From Ostrinia nubilalis (lineage: Eukaryota > Arthropoda > Insecta > Lepidoptera > Crambidae): a DNA stretch of 64,000 nt. The position numbers and the translations under genes were made by a program. Within the stretch, counting starts at the first letter, position 1. Every line of letters begins with the position of its first letter. This document shows positions 32,301 through 47,300 of the stretch, piece after piece. The notes below the pieces were generated by a model. It was given only the letters and a program-made list of their open reading frames with translations. It was not told where the DNA came from and did no database searches. The stretch is taken from contig NC_087111.1 in the NCBI RefSeq assembly GCF_963855985.1, forward strand, positions 9,491,001-9,555,000, written 5' to 3'.

Positions 32301-35300
32301 AATGGGCTGCTGTCAAAGTGACATTGACGTAATGTCAATGTCACACGAGAATCAAACGTCAGAATAGCGGGACGCGCGGAGACGACTCCGCGCGCTTTTG
32401 TGCTAAGTGACGAAATGTATTTAAAATAAGGCAATATAATGTGAAAGTTGAGTATTCAGTGTGTTATTCAATGAAATAGATCTACCGCCCTCTAATAGTA
32501 TGGAGGGCCCGCCAAGAGGTGATCAACATACAACATGCGGCTCTTGCAGAGGATTCCTATAAAGTCACGACTGCCCGAAGCAGTTACAACTGCTCGAGCG
32601 GTTCCGTGGATTGTGTACGACGTAGAATAGAATACTGTAGTTTGCTAGCTGTCCGTAGGATCCCTGTATGTATCTACATTTTTGGAATATTAGATAGCTC
32701 AAGACACCATGTGGCGCGACCAGTGGCGCCACCATGGCGTCGTCTAGGGCTTTAAAGTAATATAGTTCAAATCCCCTTGCTTGCAAGCTTGTAGTAATAG
32801 TCCTGTTGTAAATAATATTATGACAGTTGGGACAAGCAATGGGATAACAGTGAGAAGGGCACGCCGCAGCGCTCCACCGAGGGAGACGAGCAGTTGAAGT
32901 ACTCGTTCTTGGACCAGTCCATGTACCTAGCTGGAAATGGGAACAAACATACACAGGTTAAAACAGGGGAAAAGAAGGTCGTTTGGTAAAGTCCGGTCGC
33001 CGAGCGGATAGAATTTCGTCCAATGACCCCAAACTACCCATCCTTATCAATCGCACGTAATTATATTGCTGTCGCGACTGTGCGACGGGCGGTTGCACTG
33101 ACTGTGCGAACGATCTTTCGGATTTTATCCCTTGTCCCTATTGAAATAAGGCCCTAAAGTGATCTCCCACTGCCGCTGCTTGAGGAGAAAGAGATTTTAG
33201 TTCTGTTGTCGGTTGGAACAAGCAATAGGATAATAGTAAGAAGATGAACAGTTGAAGTACTCGTTCTTTGACCAGTCCATGTACCCGTCTGAGGTTAGAC
33301 CGCAGCAGTGGAACTGGAAAAGGGAACAAACAAATAAACGTTAAAACAGGGGAAAAGAACAGTCGATGGAGCACCTGATGTCATGCCTTGAGTGCCCAAG
33401 CAACTGCACTCAGGAGGATTTGATGAGTGCTACTGACAACATCAATTATGGACTTATAATTTGGGGGAACAGCACAGACATCCAAAGAGTATTTATTGCA
33501 CAAAAAAAATGTATCCGAGCTATTTGTCGAAGTGGACCGATTGACTCTTGTAGGCCACTTTTTACCAAATTACGTATTCTTACTGTTCCTAGCATGTACA
33601 TTCTCGAAATATTTAAATTTGTAAGTCAACACCCTCAAATATTTCAGAGGGCAAAGGATATATACCCAAGGAACACAAGATTCCCTGATAGACTCGCAAT
33701 AGATTTTTGTCCAAAAACTTCGTTATATAAAAAAAACTGTTACTATATGTGTATAAAAATCTATAACAAAATTCCAGATAGATTTAAGAAGGGGTCAACC
33801 ACTGTCATGACACGGAACTTAAAAGACTGGCTTATAGACAATTGTATATATAGTGTAAAGGAATTCCTAGACACAAAATTTGCATGCTGATATTGTTAAG
33901 CAGAATAGTAGCACTCTACCTAAATTTAACACCTAAACCATTGTACCTATTCTTTGCAAATAAATACTTTGACTTTGACTTTGACTTTAACGCCACTCTT
34001 GTGGCGGAGTTTTGGGCTGACACTGTGTAGGTTTGTTGTCGACACGAAAAGAAGAAGGGGAAAAGAAGGTCGTTTGGTAAAGTCCGGTCGCCGAGCGGAT
34101 AGAATTTCGTCCAATGACCCCAAACTATCCATCCTTATCGCTCGCGTGTAATTATATTGCTGTCGCGACTGTGCGACGGGCGGTCGCAGTGAGTGTGCGA
34201 ACGATCTTTCAGATTTTATCCCTTTTCCCTATTGAAATAAGGCCCTAAAGTGATCTCCCACTGCCGCTGCTTGAGGAGGAAGAGATTTTAGTTCAGTTGT
34301 AGGTTGGAACAAGCAATAGGATAATAGTAAGAAGGGCACGCCGCAGCGCTCCACCGACGGCGACGAGCAGTTGAAGTACTCGTTCTTGGACCAGTCCATG
34401 TACCCGTCTGAGGTTAAACCGCAGCAGTGGAACTGGAAACGCAAGAAAATTGCTTAAATAAAACCCCAATTTTCATGTAAACCTTAAGGCTTTGGGTGGC
34501 TTTGGTCTCCTACAAATACAGTCACGCTTAGGCCGCGTCACAATGCTTACTATAGAAATGTACTGTCGTGGTAGCGACTGGTCGTCCAAGGAAAAGTCGA
34601 TGGAACCCGATCGCGAGACAGGTCACCTATGCGCTGGACTGACCAAATAAAGTCACTGACACAACCCGACGGATTAGCAAGTGGTGGCAATGGGCGTGGC
34701 ACTTAGTACGCAGAACTGATGAGGCAGCAAGTTTCTGGAGTGGAGGCTGCAAGTAGTAAACGCAGCGTCCCTCAAAAAGGTAGCAAGAAGGCGCTGGATG
34801 CAGGCCGCTACCAACCGGGCGATGTGGAAATCTTTGGGGGAGGCCATGTTCAGCAGTGGACGTCCAGTGGCTGAAATTATGATGACGATGCCGCTTTGAA
34901 CGCCTGGTCCAGGATTCACTAGATTAAGAAACCTGAAATGATGATGATGATGATGATGATGATGGTACCGCTCTGAACGCCTGGTCCTGGTTTTACTAGA
35001 TAAAGAAACTTCAGTAGCCTTTAAAAGCCTGCAAAACTGGGTACTCACATCGCTCTGGGCGAAGTCTATAAAGTTCTGCAAGTCCGGATCATCTCTATAA
35101 GCGTGCACGACCCGCTCCGTGAAGCTCAGCTCGAGTAGACCGTGCAGCGAACGCGGGAACACGAAGCCGCAGACCGCGCCGCCCATTTCAACGAGAAATA
35201 GGATCAGGAGGCAGAGGGAATACTGGGGAGAGAAGAGAAACTAAATTACAGTCAACAGCTTGCATTACATTCTTATAAACACTAAGGCATCAAATTAACT

Positions 35301-38300
35301 TCTTCTTCTTTTTTGATGATGTTAGCAATACACGTCGAGGTCGACTTGATTTGTGCCATTTTCAAGTATTTATGTGATACGAGTTACAAAATGAGATCAA
35401 GTAATGATATAATGAAGGATGATAGATGACCCCTTCCCACCCTTTGAGTCTCAGTAAAGTTGTGGTGCTTTACTGAGACCTCCTATGGACAACTTGAGAG
35501 AACACACACATGTACGTTCACGAACACTTAATGGTTAATAATTCACCATTATTACACATTAATAGTCGCCCAAACACGAATTTGAGGAAATAAAACAAAA
35601 CCGCTAACATGACGCTTCAGATTCCCGCCAAGAAGTGCATCACATTCACTTATGTATGTCCGAAGTTATCAGTGTTGCTAAAGTCGAAATACAGGCTCTT
35701 AATTGCTATCACGTGGTCTATTAGACCACGTGATAGACGCAACTAGACTCATCTTATCTGCAATAGAAATAGAAAAAGAAGGCCTGTATTCCCTACAGGG
35801 GAGAGAAGATCCTTAGCTTGTAAGAGTTGTAAGCTTGTCATTGTCAATAGAGAGACGTTTCAAAATGTGATAATGGCACAATAACTAACTATAGCTCTTT
35901 GCTCCAATGGTGTGGTCTAATAACTGCTACCATCTCCACCAGAAACAGAAGTTCATGTGTCCACATTGTGGTTAGACTCCTCCGTGGTTGAGGATTCCGG
36001 GTGAAGCTCGCTTCCACCTTCGGCCTGATCATCACTTACCATCAGGTGAGATACAGGCCAAGAGCTTCCTCGGTGTGCATAAAAAAAATCTAATCCACGC
36101 TACGCCTAGCTGGGGGCACGTGGCGTACATTCGAGAACCTTGCTGCTCAAGCTCCACGCAAACTCACGTCCTATTTCTTGGAGGAGCTCCCGCGCACTTT
36201 CATCCAGTTTTTTCGGGGACTTCCCTGTACTTTCGTCCATTCCGGTCTCTCCGCGTCCTCAGTAATCATAATTATGAGACCATAATCATCATCATCATCA
36301 TCATCATTTCAGCCATAGGACGTCCACTGCTGAACATAGGCCTCCCCCAATGCGGCCTGCGTCCAGCGCTTCCCTGCTACCTTTACGATGTCGTCGGTCC
36401 ACCATGGTTAATCTGTCAAAAAGATGGAAACTCACGAATTTAAGCAGGCACGTGTTCTCCCGGAGCGCTCCCACGCAGCCGGCAAAGCTGACCACGAAAA
36501 CCACTCCGCCCAGCAACGCGATGAGAAGGCTGATATTCAGCATCACATCGTACACTGTATCCAGCTGTGAACGTACAAACGTAATTAACTCAGTCAGCGG
36601 TACGGAAGACACATTGACGTAATATGATAATAACAAAGCATATGTATAAATCTGAAGTCTCGCTGACGTTACAAAAACACCTTTATTTCCAATATACTGA
36701 ACTGTCCTATCCATGACATTGACAGCGAGGCGCCACCGTTAATACCGGATCGCTGGTTCCAATTTTTACCATGTTGGAAACCATATAGTTGAACGATGGT
36801 AGCGCCCTCCCCGTCATTGAGTTTGGTGGGACAGTTCAGCGTGGGTCATCTATAATTATGTACATAGCTGGGCATTAACTCGTTAATCCGTTAATCGTTA
36901 ATTAACGAAGTTAACATTTCTATTCACGGATTAACTTTTAAGTTAACTTTTAAAGATGTTAACGGACTCGTTAACTTCCGTTAAATTATCCTAAGTCCGT
37001 TAATCGTTAATCCAGTACTATTTACCAAAAAGATATAGCAGGCACGCTGAAAAACGCTAGAAAAACGCGTTCTGACAAGTACGTTCGGGCTTCCAGAACT
37101 TCCAGAACCCAAAACAACAGTTTTTGTAAACAGATCACTAACGACACTTGTTTGTATGTGTGGGACAACTCTTGCAACTGAATTTAAGACCATTTTTCCT
37201 GAACCGATTGAGCTGAAATTTGGTATACTTATGTAAGTAGGTACGATGACAATGCAATGTTATGGTACCATTGAGTTGGTCTGATGATGGAGTCATGAGG
37301 TGGCCATAGGAACTCCTAAATGAAACGGCGGCATCGCATCGAATTTGGGTTCGTTGGATTTGTCTTTTCGAGCACTTTGGTACTAGATGATGTCCAAATA
37401 ATTGTACTACCTACTTATGCAAGGTTCAAATAATTTCGAAAGCTTGTATCGCGCATGGAATTTATTCCTCTTTTATGTTTGCGCTACAAGCTTTCGAAAT
37501 TATTTGAACCTTGCATACAATTATTTTTTTCGTTATAATTATCATGTGTTAACGGATTAACGATTAACGTTAACTTGCGTTAAATCTTGCGAAATGTAAC
37601 GTTTTAACGTTTAACGAAGTTAATTTTTTTATTAGCGGTTTAACGCGTAACGAAGTTAACTATTTGATTAACGGTGCCCAGCTATGATTATGTAATGTGT
37701 AGATTGTTTTTCATGGAGGAGTCTCTTGCATTGCGGGTTCCTTATGGAACGTAGGTGCTCGCTAAGACGGGATTTTGCAAAATTCAACCACTAAGGGGGT
37801 AAAATAGGGGTCCACGCGTACGAAGTCGCGGGCGGCCGCTAGTTCTATTTTCACGCGTACGAAGTGGTGGGCGCAGCTAGTTCAATACAAAATCAGTATT
37901 TAGTCATATGTTATTATTATCACACATGTATTACGAAACGGAAGAACCTATTAATCAGAACTGCACGATAGTAAATACAGCTGGAATACAATAGCACATG
38001 AAGTCAGACGTGGCCCACTAGCATAGGCCTGCAGCTTCATTAAAGTAAATTTTGTCATGCCATAGAACTAGTTTCTATTATCCTTTCTCATGATAAGGAA
38101 TGAAGGATTTATAACACAGACCGTCCCATTCACAAAATAATCACACTCAGATAAAAGTTACAGAATACAATTTTTAAAACAATAGTTCCAACTTTTATGT
38201 TGATACAGTAGAATCCCGATTATCCGGATCAATTAAAACCAGGGGTGTTCCGGATAATCGAAAATCCGGATAATCGATTTCAAAGTAAAATCAAACAATA

Positions 38301-41300
38301 ATTAACTTTTTACAATAGAAAGGATTTTCGATACATCATTTAGAGTCTAAAAATCTAAATTTTAGACCATTGGATGAATCTATTTCTTTTAACAATGAAC
38401 TAAGACGACGTCCATACCGTTTACGGTGGCGGCGCCTTCCGTTTTTATGGGTCCAGACACTAAATCGGTAATTAGAAACCGTGAAGAATGAGTCCGGATA
38501 ATCGGATATCCGGATAATCGAGATTCTACTGTAATATTAAACAGCTTTTATCTGAGTGTGACCATTTTACGAATGGGACGGTCTGCATCAAACCCGGTAT
38601 GAATGAAATAGGACCTTTGTAAAAACTGACATACCCTACCACCCTTCCAGCCTATATCATAAACAGCATGCAAAAATACAAATACATTAAGGCTTGGTAT
38701 TTCTTCTAAAGTAGGTATTTCGCGCTGTCAAAATCTGCGCGCGCAATTCTTCGCCGAAAACAGCGCGTCAAAGAGCTCCCGCCACAATTTCCAGCTACAC
38801 AGTATAGAAATACGCAGTTGGTTAGGTTAGGTTGACTTCCTTCCCTTCAAGCGTCACACTCACAACACTTTCTAATAGAAATCATATTCAAGTGATACAA
38901 ATTAAAACACCTTTCAGACCTTTTGGGAATATATTCTAGAATCGAATAAATATAAAAATATAACTGCAGAAGTAAACACTGTTCAAAGTGGCCGTGGCGT
39001 CGCCCGACCTGCTGGAAGTTCTGCGCCGGCTTAAAGAATTTCTAGATTACGTCACCCGACCTATCGGTAGGCGGTAGGCCCTTGGGAGCTTGAGCGATTG
39101 GAATTTTTTGTTATGATAAGTTACTCTTAGTAGCGATTATTTAGAGCTTGGATAATAAATTTAATTATAGTTGTTGCAATTCACGAATCTTTGCATGTGG
39201 TTAATAACATTAATCAGTATAGGTACGCATCAATTTTGTTCAGTCTCTTTGTTTATTAATAAATAAAAATGTCATACTAAAATTGCAGAAGAGTATTTCT
39301 CAAAAAAAATGTACGTAACGAAACGGTAGTAACGAAATAGTAAGGCCATAAGGCTTGTTATACATTGGCGAAATATTGTGAATGCTCTTCATTTATTCAA
39401 TTCGAAATATTTGTAAGTATGCACCCAAATACGGGGTAATATTAAGGGGTTAGAAATAAAATAAGGGAGTAATCATTCATACTATTTTAATAAAATTATT
39501 TTTGTTCCATCATGTTTATCCATTTTGAGTCGTTCTCTGTAAGCTTATTGCCTTTCGGCATTGGTTCATGGCGGCATTCCTAAAAAAACAAAAGAAGTAA
39601 TCACATAAAAACGTAATCTAAATGATTTGATAATTTTTTGCTGGTGGCACTTCTGTAAAGCAGATAGTATCCAATCCTTTTGTTATTAACGCTCTATATT
39701 TTTTGAAATAAATTAAGTAGTGAATATTACTATGCTTAGTCAGGTAATAACAGTATACACTCAGCACTATGTTGTACTTTTTCGTAACGTAACGAAATTC
39801 GTAAAAAACGTAACGAAATATTAGACAAAATGAGATCAGAAACAAGTATTTTTTGATAAAATTTGTTACAGCCAATATAAAAGCTTACTAAATGTTCGTA
39901 CCACACGTATTACAAAAAATGGTTAAATGAAGACTTACCGTTCTATATAAAATCGCTGATTTTACTGCCTGTTACGAAAAAGTAATCCCACAAAACACAC
40001 ACGTTTTCACTAATTTTCGCGATAGATGTTATGGCGGAGACGTCAGGCCAACAGCCATTCAGAGTGCAGCTATTGTTGTCCGTGTAAAATAAATACGGAA
40101 TTGTTCAGAAACCATGGGAAAGTAGAAATAAATCGTAACTAAAGAGTAAATAACGAAATAGTAAATGAGAGCGACTCATTTTGTTTTTTTGCTTTAAATT
40201 GCCAATTCATTATGACACCCCATAGAAAATTAATTTGATACAGAAACTGCGATTACTGTAGAACGATAATACAAAGAAATTTACAATAATTTAGTTACGT
40301 ATCGCATTTTATGAAACAAAAATACATGAAAAAGCTAGGGTGGCAAACACGTTTTTGTATGAAAGGTAAAAAAGGACTATTTATAAAATATCTAAATATT
40401 TGGTAATAAGTAGGATTATAGCTATAATTCTTCGTTATCTTAAAGATTAATAGTCATCCTTCAAAATTGTGTGTGTGTTTTTTTTGTGTGATGATTTATA
40501 AATATAAAACTTTTGAACTGTTTCAAAGCACACTTTTTTTTATCAAAATGTACATTTTTTTTGAGAAATACTCAGAAACATATTTGTTTGTATTGGTCTG
40601 GGTGTTTTCTTTCTATAATATGTATGACGTATGTACGGGGTTCTGTACCTATCGAAAATTGCTATAAGCATCACACGCGGTTACCTGCGTACCTCTGTGC
40701 ACTCATGGGAGTTTAAGCAGAGGTCCCTAGAGTTTGACTTTGAGCTTTGTTTATAGTCATTACGAAGCAGACTGATGGGAAACTGCACTGTCTTGAATTC
40801 GAAAGAGTAATTTGACGGTGTTTGGGGAATTCTAGGAATAAATACAGAGTCTCCTCATTGAGATTGAGACATTTCAATTTGAGATTTCACTTGACATTGA
40901 ACACAATCTGAAATGGAGTTTTCAAACACTTGTAAAAATAAAAAGTAATTAAATCAAAGGCACTAAGTAGTATTGATATCAACTTCGAAGAAAATGACTG
41001 CCAAAATTACTTTCTACCCGTTCCACACGTCTTTCATGAATTATATTAAGGTATTGTTAAACTAAATTTCAAGTAGATTGAACCAAGGAATCACTTTGTC
41101 CCATACAAACTTTGCCCCCTTTTTTCACCCCCTTCATTTCATGACCCCATTTCGGAAAATATTTTCTTATGAGATGCCTACGTCATAAAAAGAACACACC
41201 TTCCAACTTTCAGGTCTCTACGATATCCGTCAGTCATTTAGGACAAAGCATTTTTATTAGTTGTTCAAAACTCTATCGTTCCAGGTATGTCATTGACAGG

Positions 41301-44300
41301 AGGGCGCTACTATCTTAATGGGTTATTCATTAGTCCACTTGACATTTCAGAATCGTTTGACTTTAGATACCTAAGCGATTTGATATTCGGAGTCTTTTAA
41401 TGAAATCAAGTTCTGAAATAACTTGAGGTGTTGTACCCGATCAAGCTTTTCATTGCAGGACAGTTAAATAGTTTTATTATAGTTTCTTCTCTAAGTCTTA
41501 ATTTGTCAGAGTAGGTAAAGGCTCCATGAGAGCAAAATTTAGCTTTATAATAGTTTTTATTTTTTTCTTGAAATATTTGACGCCTTGTAATCTCTTGTAA
41601 TCTCTCGTTAATATAGGTCCACACAAATAAAGAATGTTTGACTTCGACTTTAATAATTATGCTCTTACATAATTATAAATAAACTAGCTTTCCGCCCGCC
41701 GCTTCGCCCGCGTGGAATTTTTTGGTTTTTATATAACTTATTACACTCAGATATAATGTGGCTTTCTATTGGTGAAAGATTTTTTAAAATCAGTTCAGTA
41801 GATCCCGAGATTACCCCTTACAATTTAACAAATATACAAACACACAAACTTTACCTCTTTATAATATTAGATTATAGATAGGTAATTTGAAACCCTATTT
41901 TGTTTTATTCTTTTTTTTATTTTAAATATTTCACGATCCAAACTAATATTTACTGTAAGTAAATGCTAAATAGTAAATATTAGTTTGGATTGTGAAATAT
42001 CCTACTAATATTATAAAGGCGAAAGTTTGGATGTCTGGATGTCATGATGTCTGGATGTTTGTTACTCTTTCACGCAAAAACTACTGAACGGATTTTGTTG
42101 AAACTTTACAGTATTATTGTTTATAACCCAGATTAACATTATGACAGACACGTCTTATTTATTTATTGAAATTTATTTCAATAAATAAATAAGACGTGTC
42201 TGTCTAAAAGCGCCATCTATCGTCATTGGTTAAAATCTACAGCACTGGACAAACTACGGTATGACGTTCGTAAATATTCATTCGGGGGAAACCGTGAAAC
42301 GCCATCTATCAACATGGGTAAAATGAGGTAAAACATCATATCTAACGGGGGTAAAACGAGGTCCACGCGAACGAAGTCGCGGGCGGCCGCTAGTTTATAA
42401 TAGGTAGCTTTCCCTCCGCAACCTTATTGGTATTCCATGTATGTGTCTTTTAACTGAGTTCTGTTAAACATTTCATGTAAAATTTGTCCAATTATAACTC
42501 TATTTACATCTGCATCTGTAAGCAAGGATTCATGTTCTCCAGCCCAGATGCCGAGTAAACAGAATCGTCTTTCAGTGACGTGCAGCTGCCCCTATATTTG
42601 ACCCACTGACCTAATTTTTTATTATTTATTTGTGTCAGTGTGCTCTTCTAAAGAGTGAAGACGATTGTATGTAGGTACTATTAAAATGTAATTTTAACTC
42701 ATTGGTTTTGTCTCATATTTGAGGAATGTATCATGAGTAGAGTCTTAGTTTAAAAGGATGCCAACGATTTAAATTTCAATAGGTAGACAAAATTCAGAAT
42801 TCTTAATTATCAAAAATTTTAGCTTTCTCCAGTAACACTGGTATTATTATACTGTGACTCATCAAAGTCATCATTGTCAAAAATATTGACAAATCGAGAA
42901 CTGTCACGGCCAAAAAACTGGCACGCGTCCGTCCTCCGTAAGCGCCACCGCGCGACTGATTGAGATTGTCCAAGCCGTCATGGGCGATTTTTTCCACATT
43001 TTTTAACATAGTAACTAAATAAGACGCAATATAAAAATTTCATCCGTTAAAAGCCCTCAAGTTATTTCTGAACTTTAGTTTAGTAAAAGATTCAGAATCT
43101 CAAATCGCTTATTTTAAAAATAAAACCATTATTAGAAAACGAATAGAGGTAACTTTGGGAATTTATTCTATCGAGTCAACTTCATCAAATCGTGTTTCCA
43201 TCCGTTAATAGCCCTAGAAAATATCCTCAACTATGCCCAAAAAAAATTTTAGCCTTTTATTTTGCTGTTTAGTACCTCAAAAATGAAAAATGAAAACCTC
43301 ATTTTCGCCATTTTCTCTGTTACCCGGCCTTAAAATTAACTTTATAAAAATGTACTTTAGGAGTAAAATTGTTTAACTTGTAAACTTTTTGTATGTAATC
43401 AATGTGACCTGATAAGACATGTTTCAGATAATAACTATGTCTGGTTTTATAACTTTGTTTTATTGCAAAATATGTGCATTGATAAAGCATTCGTAAATAA
43501 ATATTTGTTGTCAGTATCATTATTGATAAACTATAGCCACATAATGTAAATATTTTCATGAAAATACTTCTTGAGGTGACTTAAATATTATTTTCCTCAT
43601 TCATAATAACAAAATTACACTTAAATTATGTGAATCAGTAAACATAAATAGGTACAGTTCAAAGAAAATATTTTTGTTAGGTATACATTTTTCAATAGAA
43701 ACATACCCTTTTAGCATGTATTGTATTTAGAAGGAAATATTTGGTTTCAGCATAAATCAGTGTATTTGTCACTAGCATCAACACAAATTCTATAGAAAAC
43801 AATAGTTTAAACTTTCAGAAATTGTGTTGTAAATTACTTAACTAAAACTGAGCTAGATAAACTACATTGAAAACCACAAAACCACATAATTATTAAACAT
43901 TGTCGGCGCTCTATACTCGGGTAGCAGGGTTCGTAGGTTTTTATAAATAAAAGTTCATATAGACTGGTAAGACGGTAACTGTATTGTGTAAGCGCGAGGA
44001 TGGGCCTTCAAGGCGTCCGACCGGTACCGAGGTTGCGTACTGACTGACTAAACTAAACATTGGTTTTACTCTCGACGGTCGGCGGCCTTTTCAGGTAACA
44101 ATCGTAAAACAAAGTGAAAATAACACGAAGATACAAACAAAACAATTAGCATGAAACACATGGCAAAGGTTGGCACAAACATAATACAAAGTAAACAACA
44201 AACAATAGAAAGACATTACAAAGGTTGGTGTTGCTTGATACACAGACACCTGCAATAATTGCATAGATCAACAATGGACCACATGTTACATCGGCGAAAC

Positions 44301-47300
44301 ACTAAAAAGATTTGAGTTAAACATTCCGACAATAAAATCCTAAAATTGCAGGTGCGTGAGAAACTAAAATTACCATGCTCTAAAATTAACACGCTATAAC
44401 TAACAAAGCATTTACATCTTAAGTTTGTACAAGAAGTATTACAATTAAGTATATTTTAATTAATTGGTATGAGGCGTAAGTGGGACGTAGTCGCCACAGT
44501 ACCCCCCTACCAGTGATTTAGATCACGAGAACAAAAGAGAACAAAAACAACAATCGCGATAAGTAAACTACAAGTGATCTAAATAACAAAATTACAAAAA
44601 AGAAGTTATAATTACGTTTGATTATCACAAGCCTGCTTGGTAGTAGTCTGGAAAACGAACGCGTCTACCAGAACGGCGAGGGAAGTCCGGTTCGATAGAG
44701 ATAGGCGGTAAAGCTGCAGATGGAGAACCTGAATTAACATTGGAACCGGTAGATTGACCTCGGCCACTCTCTAAAGTTACCTCCAATGGTATACTGCTGT
44801 CAGGATGGTTGTTTGGATGGTGTTCTGCATCTCTCAGAATATAGGCAGGTTTCAGTCTTTCGATCGATACCGTGACTTCGCGTCCACGTATATCGAGTAC
44901 GAACGTTTTGTTTGTCCTGCTTATTACCTTATACGGCCCTTCGTAGGGTTGTTGCAGAGGAGCTTTAACAGCGTCATTCCTTACAAATACATGACTGGAC
45001 GACAGCAAATCTTTGAAACAGAAAGTACTCTTAATGCCATGGCGCGTGCCGTCGATTGGCTGTAACTTATTAAACTGCTGTCGTAGATGGTTGACGTAAT
45101 CGCTAGGCACTGGGTTGGGCGTAACACTCTTACATAAAAACTCACCTGGGAGGCGCAAGCTCTGTCCGTATAGAAGTTCAGCAGATGTAGCTTGTAAATC
45201 CTCCTTCCAGGATGCCCTAATGCCTAACAATACTGTTGGTAATACCCGCGTCCAACTCTCGTTAGCTGTATGACATTTAATTGCGCTCTTAAGTTGCCGA
45301 TGAAAGCGTTCTACCATACCATTTGAGGACGGATGATAAGCAGTGGTGCGTAGGTGGTTCGAACCTAGTAGAGCGTTTAGATCTCTAAATAGGTGCGACT
45401 CAAACTGTCTGCCTTGGTCCGTTGTGATTCTGCTTGGAATGCCGAAACGTGCAATCCAATTCGAATAGAACGCGCGTGCTACTGTTTCTGCCTCTTGGTT
45501 GGGTATCGGTATCGCCTCAGGCCATCTTGAAAAGCGGTCGACGCACGTGAGGCAGTATCGATATCCCTCAGAGTAAGGCATAACGATAATGTCCAAATGA
45601 ACGTGGTCAAACCGAGAAGATGGTGGTGCGAAAGTGCCAGGAAGAGTGATAACGTGTCGTGACACTTTAGAACGCTGGCAGCCCAAGCACGCTCTCGTCC
45701 ACTTTTTGCAGTCAGAATTCATTGAGGGCCATACGAATCGTTGTGAAACGAGTTTCGTCGTAGCACGTGCCCCGGGGTGTGAATTCTGATGAAGTATGTT
45801 AAACGCTACCTTTCTGAAAGGCTCTGTAAGGTAGGGTCTGGCGCGTTGAGTTGATACATCGCAATAGACTGGTGTGTCGCTATCTGGCAAACTAAGAAGT
45901 CGTAATTGCAATGACGAGTTATTTGAATCTAACAACGACTTAAGATGAGTGTCATTTTCCTGTGACTTCGCAAGAGATTCCCAATCAAGGCCTTTACGAA
46001 CGCTCTCTATACGCGAAAGTGCGTCGGCTGGCACGTTGTCTTCGCCATTCACATGACGTATGTCTGTTGAGAATTGACCTATTAAATCCAGGTATCTAAA
46101 CTGCCTGGGTGAACATTGTTGCTCTTTTTTACTAAATGCATAGGTTATCGGCTTATGGTCAGTAAAAATTACAAACTGTCGTGCTTCAACGTAATGCCTA
46201 AAATGTTTGACTGCAGCATAGATAGCGAATAGTTCGCGGTCGTACGCTGAGTACTTTTGTTCGGCAGTAGTAAGTTTTTTAGAAAAGAATGCGATAGGGT
46301 GCCAATCGTTACCTACTTTTTGTTGCAGAGCTGCTCCAATGCTATTGTTTGATGCGTCACAAAAGAGGCCTAACTCGGCGTCGTCCCGAGGATGGGCTAA
46401 CAAAGCTGCCTGGGCTAGACTCTCCTTACAAACATCGAAATCTTTCCTCGCCCGATCCGTCCACGCAATTGGAGTTTTACCTTTTATGTTACCATGCAGC
46501 AGCTCGTTAAGACTAGATTGGCTAGCGGCTGCGTTAGGTATGCACCTTCTATAAAAGTTTAGCATACCTAGGAACCGTCGTAGCTGCTTTGCTGTGGCCG
46601 GAAGTGGGTACGTCCGTATTGCTTTAACCTTTTCAGGGAGCGGACGAGTACCGTCGGCTGACACTAAATAACCTAGGAATTCGATCTCTGATTGGCCAAA
46701 TACACATTTCTTAGGATTAATCACTACACCATATTTTCTTAACCTATTAAATACTGTCTCTAAGTGTTTTAAATGTTCATTTTCGTCACTGGATGCAATT
46801 AAAATATCGTCTATGTAGCAGTAGCAAAAGTCTAATTCACTTAACACTTCGTCCATAAACCGCTGAAACGTTTGAGCTGCGTTGCGCAAGCCGAACGTCA
46901 TGAACTTGAACTCAAATAAACCGAACGGCGTTGTGATAGCAGTCTTTGGAATGTCTTCTTCAGCGATAGGGATTTGATTGAATGCACGCACTAGATCTAA
47001 TTTTGAGAACACTTTACTACCACTTAAACACTGTGCGAAGTCTTGAATGTGACGCACTGGATACTGATCGGGCACTGTTCTTGCATTCAGAGCTCGGTAG
47101 TCACCGCATGGACGATGTTTTTCTTCAGTCTCTTTTTCACTTCCGGGAATCGGTGATGAACTGGATTCTGGCGTGGAGGATGTGGTCGTCTTGGTTACCA
47201 TAACTAACGGCGCTGCCCACGGGCTTTTCGATGGACGAGCGATGCCAAGTTTTACCATCGAATCAAACTCTTTCTTAGCAGCTCTAAGACGATCGGGAGC

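Noticed and set aside
33240..34434. Mutually exclusive alternative exons of the tetraspanin
   Set aside because: The copies lack the second half with Ser-Cys-Cys and have no donor at the expected place. Truncated duplicates explain them better, though occasional splicing is possible.
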